Of a stretch of 64,000 nucleotides of DNA, positions 8,629 to 16,677 are shown in pieces. The DNA is taken from contig CAWIGR010000015.1 of the NCBI GenBank assembly GCA_963835705.1, forward strand, positions 62,001 to 126,000, read 5' to 3'. The position numbers were made by a program, and so were the translations under genes. Position 1 is the stretch's first letter. Every line of letters starts with the position of its first letter. The DNA is from JACVRW01 sp963835705. Lineage in GTDB: Bacteria; Actinomycetota; Thermoleophilia; Solirubrobacterales; Thermoleophilaceae. The notes beneath the pieces were generated by a model. The model was not told the DNA's origin and searched no databases. It saw only the letters and a list, made by a program, of their open reading frames with translations.

Positions 8629-9501
8629 TTAGGCAAGCTCTTTGAACAGCTCGCGCGCGTGGCGCACCACGAGGTCCGGGTGCTCCTCCGGCAGGAAGTG
8701 GCCGCCGTCCACGAGCTCGAGCATCATGTCGTCGGCGTGCGGCTCGAAGCCCCGCAGCACGACCTCCGGGATGGCCTGGTCGCGGCGGCCCACCACGAGC
8801 CGAGCCGGCACCGTCAGCCGCAGGCCGTCGTACGCGTGCTCGCGCAGCGGCAGCACCGAGCGCACGTAGGAGCGGTAGAGCAGCTGGGTGGCCTCCGCGC
8901 GGGCGGGCTCGCGGAGGCGCTCGGCGTACACCTCCGCCTCGCGCTCGTCGATCGCCTCGTCCGGCGTGCCGTGGCGCAGCATGAGCCGCACCGCACCGGG
9001 CCGGCGCGCAACCGCCTCGCGGCCGATGGCCGCCAGCGCCCAGGCGTACCAGGTGCGCCATGTCGCGGCGAGCAGGCGCGGCGACGGCCGCAGCCACGGG
9101 ATCGGAGCGCTCATGGCGAGCAGCGCGTTCACCCGGTCGGGGTGGCGCAGTGCGAGGAGGAAGCCGGCGAAGCCGCCCCAGTCGTGGCCGATCACGCCGA
9201 CCCGCTCGACCTGGAGAGCATCGAGCAGGGCGACGGAGTCGGCGGCGAAGGTCTCGCTGTCGTAGCCGCAGCCCGGGGCGTCCGTCCACCCGAAGCCGCG
9301 GAGGTCGGGACAGATCAGGCGAAACTCGCCCGCCAGCTGCGGTACCACCCGCCGCCAGCACCAGAAGTGCTGCGGCCAGCCGTGCAGGAGGAGCAGCGGC
9401 GGGCCCTCGCCGGCCTCGGCGACATGAACGCGCAGCGGGCCGGCATCGGCCGTCTCGATCTGCACGTGGCGGTGCTCTGCACATGCGATCTCGGGCGGCA
9501 T
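8629..9501 (-). CDS. Alpha/beta hydrolase, epoxide hydrolase-like
   Basis: 290 aa. The oxyanion-hole motif HGWPQ, the nucleophile elbow GHDWGG with Asp as nucleophile, and a C-terminal GGHFLPEEHP with the catalytic His form an Asp-based triad. This fits epoxide hydrolases or haloalkane dehalogenases. The HGWP motif favours epoxide hydrolase, while the cap region is too divergent to name a substrate. It is 32 bp upstream of nucS on the same strand; co-transcription is possible but a functional link is not evident. Confidence 0.85.
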   Translation of the reverse strand: MPPEIACAEHRHVQIETADAGPLRVHVAEAGEGPPLLLLHGWPQHFWCWRRVVPQLAGEFRLICPDLRGFGWTDAPGCGYDSETFAADSVALLDALQVERVGVIGHDWGGFAGFLLALRHPDRVNALLAMSAPIPWLRPSPRLLAATWRTWYAWALAAIGREAVARRPGAVRLMLRHGTPDEAIDEREAEVYAERLREPARAEATQLLYRSYVRSVLPLREHAYDGLRLTVPARLVVGRRDQAIPEVVLRGFEPHADDMMLELVDGGHFLPEEHPDLVVRHARELFKELA

Positions 9502-9555
9502 GCCTGCGGGACGCTACACGCGTTTCGGCGGCCTCTGATGGGGTACGCAAACCCC

Positions 9556-9744
9556 ATGAGCATCATCGACAAGATCACTGGACGGGCGAAGAAGGCCGCC
9601 GGCGACGTGACCGGCGATCCCTCGATGCGTTCTCAGGGGCGTCGAGAGGAGCGCAAGGGCGAGGAGAAGGAGAAGCTCGCCGACGCGCAGGACCGGGCCG
9701 ACGAGAAGGCCCAGGATGTGGCGGACCTCGAGCGCCGCACCTGA
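9556..9744 (+). CDS. CsbD family stress protein
   Basis: 62 aa, highly charged. DKITGRAKKAAGDVTGDPSMRSQGRREERKG follows the CsbD pattern of KxxGxxKEAxGxxTxDxxLxxxGKxxxxxG, and the C-terminal part is a Lys/Glu/Ala-rich helix. CsbD proteins are small, abundant general-stress proteins of unclear biochemical role. The gene is monocistronic and followed by a strong hairpin terminator at 9776. Confidence 0.8.
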   Translation: MSIIDKITGRAKKAAGDVTGDPSMRSQGRREERKGEEKEKLADAQDRADEKAQDVADLERRT

Positions 9745-9775
9745 GCTGCCGGCCGGCAACCAACAAGTCTTCGAG

Positions 9776-9800
9776 CGGGCGCCGGCAGGCGCCCGTTTGT
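9776..9800 (+). terminator. Rho-independent-type terminator after the CsbD gene
   Basis: A perfect 8-bp stem CGGGCGCC (9776-9783) pairs with GGCGCCCG (9788-9795) around a GGCA loop and is followed by TTTGTCGTT. It lies 32 bp past the CsbD stop and 17 bp before the end of the converging small membrane ORF, so it may also serve the minus strand. Confidence 0.65.
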
Positions 9801-9816
9801 CGTTCCGGGTGAGCCG

Positions 9817-9909
9817 TCAGGCGAGCTTGGTGATCGCGATGACGGCGCCGATCAGCACGAAGACGACGATCAGGACCTGGACCACGATCCAGAAGCGGGG
9901 CAGCTCCAC
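9817..9909 (-). CDS. Small single-pass membrane peptide
   Basis: 30 aa from GTG 9909. A short polar start (VELPR) is followed by one hydrophobic segment FWIVVQVLIVVFVLIGAVIAI and a TKLA tail. A GAGGAG Shine-Dalgarno sequence lies just upstream, overlapping the stop region of the response regulator gene 10 bp away, which supports translation as the second gene of that operon. No family is recognised. It could be a regulatory membrane peptide. Confidence 0.5.
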   Translation of the reverse strand: MELPRFWIVVQVLIVVFVLIGAVIAITKLA

Positions 9910-9919
9910 CGCCGCTCCT

Positions 9920-10546
9920 CTACTCGATGATGGCCTGCCGCAGCGCGATGGCCACGGCGTGCACCCGCGTGTCCGCCTCGAGCTTGAGGATGGCGCGCTT
10001 GGTGTCCGACTTGACCGTCTCGGACGAGAGGCCGATGCGCCGCGCGACCTCCTCGGTGTGGAGGCCCTCGGCCAGAAGCTGGAGGATCTCGCGCTCGCGC
10101 TCGGAGAGCGGGGCGTCGGCACCGACCTGTGACATCAGGAGCGCGGGCGACAGCGAAGGATCCACGAACGGCTTGCCGGCCACCACCGTGCGGATCGCCC
10201 GCAGCAGGTCCTCGGGCGGCGAGCCCTTCATCACGTATCCGCGCGCGCCGGCGGCGATGGCGTCGGAGAGCAGGCGCTTGTCGCCATAGGCGGAGAACAT
10301 GACCGTCTTCACGTCCGGGCTCGCCTCCGCGATGCGCTTGATCGCGGAGATGCCGTCGATGCCCGGCAGCCGGACGTCCATGATCACCACCTCGGGGCGC
10401 AGGCGCCGCACGGCATCCACGACCTCCTCGCCGCTCTGCACGTGTCCGACCAGCTCGAGGTCCGGGGTGTCCCCGAACATCAAGCCGAGCCCGTGGCGCA
10501 CAGTCGGATGGTCGTCCACGGTGAGGCACTTGGTTGGTTTGACCAT
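9920..10546 (-). CDS. NarL/FixJ-type response regulator (REC + LuxR HTH)
   Basis: 208 aa from ATG 10546 (MVKPTKCLTVDDHPTVRHG). The receiver domain has the acidic pair at 11-12, phospho-acceptor Asp57 in IMDVRLPG, and the Lys of VMKGS. The C-terminal LuxR helix-turn-helix is LSEREREILQLLAEGLHTEEVARRIGLS. No sensor kinase is adjacent, so this is an orphan regulator. A perfect palindrome in the 50-bp gap to the divergent UspA gene is a likely operator. A 30-aa membrane peptide follows in the same transcription unit. Confidence 0.9.
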   Translation of the reverse strand: MVKPTKCLTVDDHPTVRHGLGLMFGDTPDLELVGHVQSGEEVVDAVRRLRPEVVIMDVRLPGIDGISAIKRIAEASPDVKTVMFSAYGDKRLLSDAIAAGARGYVMKGSPPEDLLRAIRTVVAGKPFVDPSLSPALLMSQVGADAPLSEREREILQLLAEGLHTEEVARRIGLSSETVKSDTKRAILKLEADTRVHAVAIALRQAIIE

Positions 10547-10568
10547 CACGCCAAACCCTATCCGCTGC

Positions 10569-10584
10569 TTGGCCGTACGGCCAA
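10569..10584. promoter_or_regulatory. Perfect 16-bp palindrome between response regulator and UspA genes
   Basis: TTGGCCGTACGGCCAA is its own reverse complement. It lies 22 bp upstream of the response regulator start and 12 bp upstream of the UspA start. Dimeric NarL/LuxR-type regulators, such as mycobacterial DosR, bind GG-CC-type palindromes upstream of usp genes. It is therefore a candidate site for the adjacent regulator; binding itself is inference. Confidence 0.55.
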
Positions 10585-10596
10585 TATGATCAGCCG

Positions 10597-11040
10597 ATGT
10601 TCGATTCGATGGTCGTTGGCACCGATGGGTCGGAGACCGCCAGGGAGGCGGTGCGGCAGGCGACTGATCTCGCAAAGCGCCTCGGCGCCACGATCCATCT
10701 CGTGAGCGCGTACGAGCCCGTGCCCGAGGGGCGCCTGCGGGAAGAGCGCGAGCAGGTGCCGGACGACCTCCAGTGGATGGTCAACCCGCGCGAGGACGTG
10801 GCCTCCACGCTCGAGCAGGCCGGCGAGGCGATCAGGGAGCAGGGCGTGGAGGTGGAGACTCACGCGCGCGAGGGCGATCCCGCCGACGCGATCCTCGACG
10901 TGGCCGAGGAGCAGGGCGCCGACCTGATCGTGGTCGGCAACAAAGGGATGACGGGTGCGAAGCGCTTCTTGCTCGGCAGCGTGCCGAACAAGGTCTCCCA
11001 TCACGCTCCCTGCAGCGTGATGATCATTCGCACTACGTAG
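10597..11040 (+). CDS. Universal stress protein (UspA)
   Basis: 147 aa single Usp domain. It starts MFDSMVVGTDGSETAREAV. The ATP-binding loop VVGNKGMTGAKRFLLGSVPN matches the GxxG-x9-GS/T motif, so this is probably an ATP-binding Usp. HHAPCSVMIIR is the usual terminal strand. Divergent from the response regulator across a palindromic site, it is a likely direct target of that regulator. Confidence 0.92.
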   Translation: MFDSMVVGTDGSETAREAVRQATDLAKRLGATIHLVSAYEPVPEGRLREEREQVPDDLQWMVNPREDVASTLEQAGEAIREQGVEVETHAREGDPADAILDVAEEQGADLIVVGNKGMTGAKRFLLGSVPNKVSHHAPCSVMIIRTT

Positions 11041-11050
11041 GGCGCGGGGG

Positions 11051-12322
11051 TCAGCAGGGTGTGGCCGGCGAGCAGCGCAGCGCTCTTGCCGCGTCCGCGA
11101 ACCCGTGGCCGTAACGCCCGTCGAAGCCCGGCTTGCCGAGGTCGCGCGCGGTCGCCTGGATGTGGTTCTGGACGGCGTCTGGGCTTGGCTTGGGACCGAG
11201 CTTGCGGGCTGCGATGACGAGCGCGGCGATCCCGCTCACCTGAGGCGCCGCCATCGAGGTGCCCTCGTATCCGCGCGGCATGCCGAAGCGCTGCACGCTG
11301 CGCCCACGGAAGGTCTCCTGGAAGATCCAGTCGGTCGCGCTGCGCGGGTCGCAGAGCGCGAGCTCCTGAGTCGTGCGCGGGTCGGCGTCCACGCCCCCGC
11401 CGGGCGCGACCAGGTCGAGGTCCGGGCCCCCGTTCGAGTAGTCCGAGCGGCAGCCGCTGCGCGTGGTGGCACCCACGGCGATCACCTGGTCCGCGCGCGC
11501 GGGGTAGGCCACGCGGCGGCCGAAGCCGTTCCCCGCGGCCGCCACGATCAGCGAGCCGCGGCGGTGGGCGAAGCGGATGGCGGCAAGGATCTCCGGGATC
11601 TCGGAGGGGACCACGTCGAGCTCGAACTCGAGGCTGAGGTTGATCACGTCGACGTCGCGGCGGGCGGCGTAGCGGATCGCCTTGGCGATCGCCACCGAGT
11701 CGCCCGAGCCTGCCGAGTCGAGCACGCGCAGCGGCATGATCTTCGCGCCGTAGGCCACGCCCGCGCCGCCCGCTCCGTTGTCGGTGGCCTGCGCGATCGT
11801 GCCGGCCACGTGCGTGCCGTGTCCGAAGACGTCGTTCGGATGCTGGTCGCGGTCGATGAAGTCGTAGCCGGGCACGAAGGTCTTGCGGCGCATGTCCGGA
11901 GCGCGGCGGTAGCGCTTGTATCGCTCGAAGGCGACGCCGCTGTCGAGCACGGCCACCACCGCGCCGTCGCCGCCCGGGGCGCCGGCAGCCTCGGCGAGCG
12001 ACCAGGCCTCGGGCATGCCGATGCCCGCGGGCTCGAAGAGGTGCCATTGGCGGCGGAAGCCCGGGTCGTTCGGCGTGAACGTCTGCGAGGCGCGCGCGAT
12101 GTGGTTGGGCACCGCGTACTCCACGCCCTGCCTGGCGCGAAGCTCCGCGATCGTCTCTCGCACCGAGTCGCCGTCCTCGATCTGGTGCACGCGCGCGCTG
12201 CCGCCCTTCTCGTACTTCACGACGACCTCGCCCGGGACGTATTCGGTCGCCGCGGCCGAAGCGGCCGGCGTGAGCAGCGCCACGAGGGCGCCGATCGCTA
12301 GGAGAAAAGGGCGTATCGGCAT
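11051..12322 (-). CDS. Secreted S8 subtilisin-like serine protease
   Basis: 423 aa from ATG 12322, chosen because it starts directly at a signal peptide (MPIRPFLLAIGALVALL, cleavage near ASAAA). Residues about 28-78 (PGEVVVKYEKG ... EYAVPNH) resemble the I9/thermitase-type propeptide end. The catalytic triad is Asp127 (AVLDSGV), His168 (GHGTHVAGT) and Ser356 (GTSMAAPQVSG), with oxyanion Asn265 in AAAGNG. The product is exported and processes extracellular proteins. No partner gene is evident. Confidence 0.92.
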   Translation of the reverse strand: MPIRPFLLAIGALVALLTPAASAAATEYVPGEVVVKYEKGGSARVHQIEDGDSVRETIAELRARQGVEYAVPNHIARASQTFTPNDPGFRRQWHLFEPAGIGMPEAWSLAEAAGAPGGDGAVVAVLDSGVAFERYKRYRRAPDMRRKTFVPGYDFIDRDQHPNDVFGHGTHVAGTIAQATDNGAGGAGVAYGAKIMPLRVLDSAGSGDSVAIAKAIRYAARRDVDVINLSLEFELDVVPSEIPEILAAIRFAHRRGSLIVAAAGNGFGRRVAYPARADQVIAVGATTRSGCRSDYSNGGPDLDLVAPGGGVDADPRTTQELALCDPRSATDWIFQETFRGRSVQRFGMPRGYEGTSMAAPQVSGIAALVIAARKLGPKPSPDAVQNHIQATARDLGKPGFDGRYGHGFADAARALRCSPATPC

Positions 12323-12381
12323 TGGGTTACGGTGCCCGAGGCAGTGTACGAACGCTTCAACAACCCGCATATGAGGAAGTT

Positions 12382-13494
12382 GTGACGGTCTGCGTAACAG
12401 GCGCCACGGGTTTCATCGGCTCGCACGTCGCAAAGCTTGCGTTCGAGATTCACGGGCCGCCACGCGTGACCTACCGCGACGCAGCCCGGCTCGACGTCCT
12501 CACCTCGACCGTCGAGGCCGAGCCCGTGAAGGCGGACGTGCTCGACCGCGGCGCGCTCCGGCGCGCATTCCGCGGCTGCGAGATCGTCTTCCACGCCTCC
12601 GGCTACGTCGCCTCGCGCCCGCCGGAGCGGGTGTGGCAGGTGAACGCGCTGGCGCCTCGGATCGCCGTGGAGGCCGCGGCGGCCGAGGGGGTGCGGCGGG
12701 TGGTGGTCACCTCGAGCGTCGCCGCGATCGGCCCCGCGCCGCCCGGCCGCGCGGGCACCGAGGAGGACGTCTACCGGGGTGGCGGCCTAGGCCTCACGTA
12801 CCCGGACGCCAAGCACGAGGGCGAATCCGAGGCGCTGGCGGCGGGCGCCCGCCTGGGCGTGGAGGTGGTGGTGGTGAACCCCTCCTACGTTTTCGGCACA
12901 CCGCTCGACCGCTCGCGGCCCGGCAAGACGTCCACGCGCATGATCGGCAACTACCTGCGCGGGCGGCTGCCCGCCGTGGTGGACGGCGAGGCCAACGCGG
13001 TCGACGTTCGCGACGTGGCCCGCGGGCACATCCGCGCCGCCGAGCGCGGCCGTCCCGGCGAGCGCTACGTGCTCGGCGGCCACGACGTGCGCTGGGCCGG
13101 CCTGCTCGAGCGGGTGGCCGAGCTGTCGGGCGTACACCACCCGCTGGTGGTGCTCCCCACCGAGGCGGGCGCCGCCGCCCGCGCGGTGCAGCGGCTGGGG
13201 CTGCCCGCGCTGGGCCTCTCGGAGGGCGTCGTGCTGATGGCCCAGAACTGGCGCTACTCGTCCGCCAAGGCGCGGCGCGAGCTCGGCTATCGCACCCGGC
13301 CGCTGGACCGGACGCTGAAGGACACGATCGACTGGTACCGCGAGCTGATCGACAGCGGAACGCTCGGCGGCGGGCCGCCCTCGCCACTGTCGGTTGCGGC
13401 GGCCGGCGTGCGGCTGGCCGGCCGCGCCGGCGTGCTCGGCGGTGTGCAGGCAGCGGAGCGCTGGGTGGGCCGGCGCCTGGTGCTGCGGCCGTGA
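12382..13494 (+). CDS. NAD-dependent epimerase/dehydratase (extended SDR)
   Basis: 370 aa. The GTG 12382 start is preceded by a GAGGAAG Shine-Dalgarno sequence. The Rossmann motif TGATGFIG and the active-site YPDAK (YxxxK) with the preceding TSSVAAIG Ser region place it in the extended SDR family, near dihydroflavonol-4-reductase/NSDHL-like proteins. A C-terminal extension (SVAAAGVRLAGRAGVLGGV) is hydrophobic and may touch the membrane. It shares a GTGA overlap with tadA. Confidence 0.8.
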   Translation: MTVCVTGATGFIGSHVAKLAFEIHGPPRVTYRDAARLDVLTSTVEAEPVKADVLDRGALRRAFRGCEIVFHASGYVASRPPERVWQVNALAPRIAVEAAAAEGVRRVVVTSSVAAIGPAPPGRAGTEEDVYRGGGLGLTYPDAKHEGESEALAAGARLGVEVVVVNPSYVFGTPLDRSRPGKTSTRMIGNYLRGRLPAVVDGEANAVDVRDVARGHIRAAERGRPGERYVLGGHDVRWAGLLERVAELSGVHHPLVVLPTEAGAAARAVQRLGLPALGLSEGVVLMAQNWRYSSAKARRELGYRTRPLDRTLKDTIDWYRELIDSGTLGGGPPSPLSVAAAGVRLAGRAGVLGGVQAAERWVGRRLVLRP

Positions 13495-13955
13495 GCGCCT
13501 TCTTCCCGCGCGACGAGTACTACATGCGGCTCGCCCTGCGCGAGGCCGAGCGGGCGCTCGAGCACGACGACGTGCCGATCGGTTGCGTGGTCGCGCACCA
13601 AGGCGAGGTGATCGCCGCGGCCCGCAACGAGCGCGAGCTGCGCGGCGATCCCACCGCGCACGCCGAGATCCTCGCTCTGCGCGACGCGGCGCGGCACCTC
13701 GAGGGCTGGCGCCTGCTCGACACGGTCCTCTACGTCACGCTCGAGCCCTGCGCGATGTGCGCCGGGGCGATCGTGCTGGCGCGGGTGCCGCGCGTGGTCT
13801 ACGCGGCGCCCGACCCGAAGGCGGGCGCCGCCGGAAGCGTGCTCGACGTGCTCGGCGAGCCGCGGCTCAACCACCGCCCGGACGTGGCGGGCGGGCTGCT
13901 GGCGGAGGAGGGCGCCGAGCTGCTGCGCGCCTTTTTCGGGTCGCGGCGGGAGTAG
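13491..13955 (+). CDS. tadA: tRNA-specific adenosine deaminase
   Basis: 154 aa. The zinc-dependent deaminase motifs are complete: His57-Ala-Glu59 in TAHAEILAL and PCAMC (Cys87, Cys90). VPIGCVV and the NERELRGDPTAHAE spacing fit TadA, which converts A34 to inosine in tRNA-Arg(ACG). The GTG start overlaps the epimerase stop by 4 bp, and the methyltransferase gene begins at the base after its stop. Confidence 0.92.
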   Translation: MSAFFPRDEYYMRLALREAERALEHDDVPIGCVVAHQGEVIAAARNERELRGDPTAHAEILALRDAARHLEGWRLLDTVLYVTLEPCAMCAGAIVLARVPRVVYAAPDPKAGAAGSVLDVLGEPRLNHRPDVAGGLLAEEGAELLRAFFGSRRE

Positions 13956-14483
13956 ATGGTCGGCACTTCCGAGAGGTTGGCCTGGGCGGTCGATGCGCTC
14001 GGCGTGGAGCCGGCGGACCGCGTGCTCGAGGTCGGCTGCGGGCACGGCGTGGCGGCCACGCTCGTCTGCGAGCGGCTCGACGGCGGGCGCCTGACCGCGA
14101 TCGACCGTTCGGCCAAGATGATCGCGATGGCCACGCGCCGGAACGGGCAGCACGTCGCGACGGGCAGGGCGGTGTTCGAGACGGTCGCCCTCGAGCGGGC
14201 TGACTTCGGCGACGAGCGCTTCGACAAGGTCTTCGGCGTGCACGTGGCCGCGCTGTGGCGCTCGGACGAGGCCCTGGATGCGGTGCGGCGGCACCTCGCC
14301 CCCGGCGGCGCCCTGTACGTGATCAACCAGGCGCCGGGATGGAGGACGGCGGCGGACGCGCGCGGCTTCGTTATCGAGGTGGCGGGGTCGCTTCGCGAGC
14401 GCGGCTTCGCCGCCGCCGAGCCGCTGATCGGGCAGCTCGAGAAGGCGCCGGTTGTGTGCGTGGTCGCTCGCCCGGTGCCATGA
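13956..14483 (+). CDS. SAM-dependent methyltransferase
   Basis: 175 aa class I methyltransferase. Motif I is VLEVGCGHGVAA, motif II is AIDRSAKMI, and HLAPGGALYVI is the usual strand after motif III. The substrate is unknown. It abuts tadA without a gap, so it belongs to the epimerase-tadA operon; a role in RNA modification is possible but not shown. Confidence 0.8.
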   Translation: MVGTSERLAWAVDALGVEPADRVLEVGCGHGVAATLVCERLDGGRLTAIDRSAKMIAMATRRNGQHVATGRAVFETVALERADFGDERFDKVFGVHVAALWRSDEALDAVRRHLAPGGALYVINQAPGWRTAADARGFVIEVAGSLRERGFAAAEPLIGQLEKAPVVCVVARPVP

Positions 14484-14486
14484 GTA

Positions 14487-15302
14487 TCACGTGCTCGGTC
14501 CGTTCAGCACCAGCTGGCTGACGCTGAACGGCACGCCGTTCGGGTCCGCGATCACGGCCGAGCGGAAGGGCGGGATGTCCTCGGCGACGGGCTCGACCAC
14601 GCTTCCCCCGTTGGCCTCCGCGGCGGCCACCGCGCGGTCGGCGTCGTCGATCCAGAAGTCGACCGCCCAGCCGGTCTCGCCGCCGGCCGGCAGCATGGTG
14701 GCCACCACATCGCGAGGCACGGGCTGCTCGGGCTCGCCGCCGACGAAGCCGGGGAGGCGGAAGAGGCCCACCTCCATGTCACCTACCTGGAAGCCTTCGA
14801 GCGTCCAGCCGAACACGTTGCTGTAGAAAGCCGTGGCGCCCTCGGGGTCCGGCGTGTTGAGAGCGCTCATGCTCCAGGCGCCCGGCTCGTTGACCACCTG
14901 CGCGCCGCGGCGCTCGCCGGGCTCCCAGATCGCGAAGGAGGCGCCCTTCGGGTCGGACGCGACGGCGATCCGGCCGGCGGGGAGCGCGTCGAAGGGCGGC
15001 GCGAGCACCGTCCCGCCCGCTTCTTCGATCTTCTTGGCCGTGTCGTCGGCGCTTTCCACCTCGATGTAGGTGTTCCAGCCCGGCCCTTGCGACTGCGGCG
15101 GGAGCGAGGCCACGCCCGCGACATCTCGACCTCGAAGCCGCGCGACGAAGTACTCGCCCGGCGGATCGCCCGGCATCTCGCCGGGGCCTGTGAAGTCCCA
15201 GCCGAAGACGGCGCCGTAGAAGCCGGTTAGTTGTCCGGCATCGTGGCCCATCACGTCGACCCACGAGGGGACCCCCGGCTGGAATCCGTCGCGCTCGCTC
15301 AT
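14487..15302 (-). CDS. Two-domain VOC (glyoxalase/bleomycin-resistance fold) protein
   Basis: 271 aa from ATG 15302, with an AGAAGGAG Shine-Dalgarno sequence. It has two VOC modules: PSWVDVMGHDAGQLTGFYGAVFGW at about 12-35 and WSMSALNTPDPEGATAFYSNVFGW at about 142-165, each followed by a DPxGA/DPNGV strand. Similar paired-VOC proteins (the Cfp30B family) are common in actinobacteria and bind metals or small electrophiles. The promoter region is shared with the divergent HxlR regulator and contains an inverted repeat. Confidence 0.8.
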   Translation of the reverse strand: MSERDGFQPGVPSWVDVMGHDAGQLTGFYGAVFGWDFTGPGEMPGDPPGEYFVARLRGRDVAGVASLPPQSQGPGWNTYIEVESADDTAKKIEEAGGTVLAPPFDALPAGRIAVASDPKGASFAIWEPGERRGAQVVNEPGAWSMSALNTPDPEGATAFYSNVFGWTLEGFQVGDMEVGLFRLPGFVGGEPEQPVPRDVVATMLPAGGETGWAVDFWIDDADRAVAAAEANGGSVVEPVAEDIPPFRSAVIADPNGVPFSVSQLVLNGPST

Positions 15303-15349
15303 GTGCGTGCTCCTTCTCGTCGTCCGGGGATCGGAGTAACGTATCATAG

Positions 15350-15366
15350 AGTTGGAAAAACCAACT
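15350..15366. promoter_or_regulatory. Inverted repeat operator between VOC and HxlR genes
   Basis: AGTTGG-AAAAA-CCAACT is a perfect 6-bp inverted repeat with a 5-bp A tract, 6 bp before the HxlR start. A TATCAT at 15342-15347 could be the -10 element of the regulator promoter, placing the repeat over the start of transcription. This is where an autorepressing HxlR dimer would bind. Confidence 0.55.
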
Positions 15367-15371
15367 ACACG

Positions 15372-16028
15372 ATGAGAACCTACGGAGACCTCTGCGGGAT
15401 CGCGCGGGCCCTCGACGTGGTCGGGGAGCGCTGGGCTCTGCTCGTAGTGCGCGAGCTGATCCTGGGCCCGAAGCGGTTCACGGACCTGCGCGGGGGGCTG
15501 CCGCACGTGGGGCCCGACGTGCTGGCCCAGCGGCTGCGCGAGCTCGAGGCCGCCGGCGTGCTGCAGCGCCGCACGCTCGCGCCGCCGGCAGGCTCGCGCG
15601 TGTACGAGCTGACCGAGCGGGGGCGAGCGCTCGAGCCGGTGCTGATCGAGCTGGGGCGATGGGGGACGTTCGCGCCGGTGCCCGCTGGGGATCCCCGGCT
15701 GGGGGTCGACTCGACGATGATCGCGCTGCGGACGCTGTTCGATGCCGGCGTTGCGGGGGATCTCGTCGCTCTCTTCGAGCTGCGCCTGGGCGACCAGGTG
15801 TTCCGGGCCGAGGTCGCAGACGGGGAGTTCAATCTCTCGCGTGGGGAGGCGCCGGGCGCGGAAGCGACGATCACATCCGACCCGATGACGCTGGCCGGGG
15901 TGCTGTGGCAGGGGTTTCCGGTGCGAGACGCCGAGCGAGCGGGCGGTCTGGCCCTGGAAGGCGACCGCCGGGCGACGGCGCGGTTCCTGACGCTGTTCCC
16001 GCTGCCCGAGCCGGACTCGGCTGCGTAA
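15372..16028 (+). CDS. HxlR-type transcriptional regulator with C-terminal SCP2-like domain
   Basis: 218 aa from ATG 15372. The N-terminal winged helix carries the HxlR signature CGIARALDVVGERWALLVVREL and GPKRFTDLRGGLPHVGPDVLAQRL. The C-terminal half (about 120-218) resembles the SCP2-like domain often attached to HxlR regulators (EATITSDPMTLAGVLWQG). It is divergent from the VOC gene with a palindrome between, so it probably controls that gene and itself. Confidence 0.85.
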   Translation: MRTYGDLCGIARALDVVGERWALLVVRELILGPKRFTDLRGGLPHVGPDVLAQRLRELEAAGVLQRRTLAPPAGSRVYELTERGRALEPVLIELGRWGTFAPVPAGDPRLGVDSTMIALRTLFDAGVAGDLVALFELRLGDQVFRAEVADGEFNLSRGEAPGAEATITSDPMTLAGVLWQGFPVRDAERAGGLALEGDRRATARFLTLFPLPEPDSAA

Positions 16029-16098
16029 GGGCCGGGCGGGCGGCGGCGTCCGGCCGCTCGGCCATCCTCTTGAGGGACCTCTACGAAGGAGACTCGCA

Positions 16099-16677
16099 AT
16101 GGAAGCTTCTGCGCGCGACGCGGCGGCGCGCCAGGCGGTCCTGGGGATGGCCCGGCTGTGGTGGCTCTGGCTCGTGTTCGGGATCTTCTGGATCGTGGTC
16201 GCGCTGTCGATACTGCAGTTCGACCAGGCGTCGATCACGACGGTCGGGGTGCTGATCGGGGCGATGTTCCTGGCCTCGGGGTTTCAGCAACTGGCGCTCG
16301 CCGGCCTCGTCGAGGGCTCTATGCGCTGGATCCTGATCATCTTCGGCGTGCTGATGGTGATCGCCGGAGTGATCGCGCTGATCAGCCCGGAGGAGACGTT
16401 CCACGGCATAGCGGACATCCTGGGCTTCCTGTTCCTGCTGGTGGGGCTGTTCTGGATCATCCAGGCGTTCGGCGAGCGGGACACGAACGAGCTGTGGTGG
16501 TTCGGCCTGATCTCGGGAATCGCGATGCTCGTGCTCGCCTTCTGGACGGGCGGGCAGTTCTTCATCGACAAGGCCTACACGCTGCTGGTGTTCGCCGGGA
16601 TCTGGGCCCTGTTCCACGGGGTGGGCGATCTGATCAAGGCGTTCCAGATACGGAGCCTGAAGCTGCTGGCCGACTAG
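16099..16677 (+). CDS. HdeD/DUF308 family membrane protein
   Basis: 192 aa with six predicted membrane helices in three hairpins (RLWWLWLVFGIFWIVVALS, TTVGVLIGAMFLASGF, WILIIFGVLMVIAGVIALI, FLFLLVGLFWIIQAF and others), the HdeD/DUF308 layout linked to acid stress in enterobacteria. A GAAGGAG Shine-Dalgarno sequence precedes the ATG. The function in actinobacteria is unproven. Confidence 0.8.
   Translation: MEASARDAAARQAVLGMARLWWLWLVFGIFWIVVALSILQFDQASITTVGVLIGAMFLASGFQQLALAGLVEGSMRWILIIFGVLMVIAGVIALISPEETFHGIADILGFLFLLVGLFWIIQAFGERDTNELWWFGLISGIAMLVLAFWTGGQFFIDKAYTLLVFAGIWALFHGVGDLIKAFQIRSLKLLAD

Noticed and set aside
8600..9550. Open frame extending nucS upstream by about 300 codons
   Set aside because: The extension is antisense/other-frame reading of the alpha/beta hydrolase gene; NucS homologs begin at GTG 8596.
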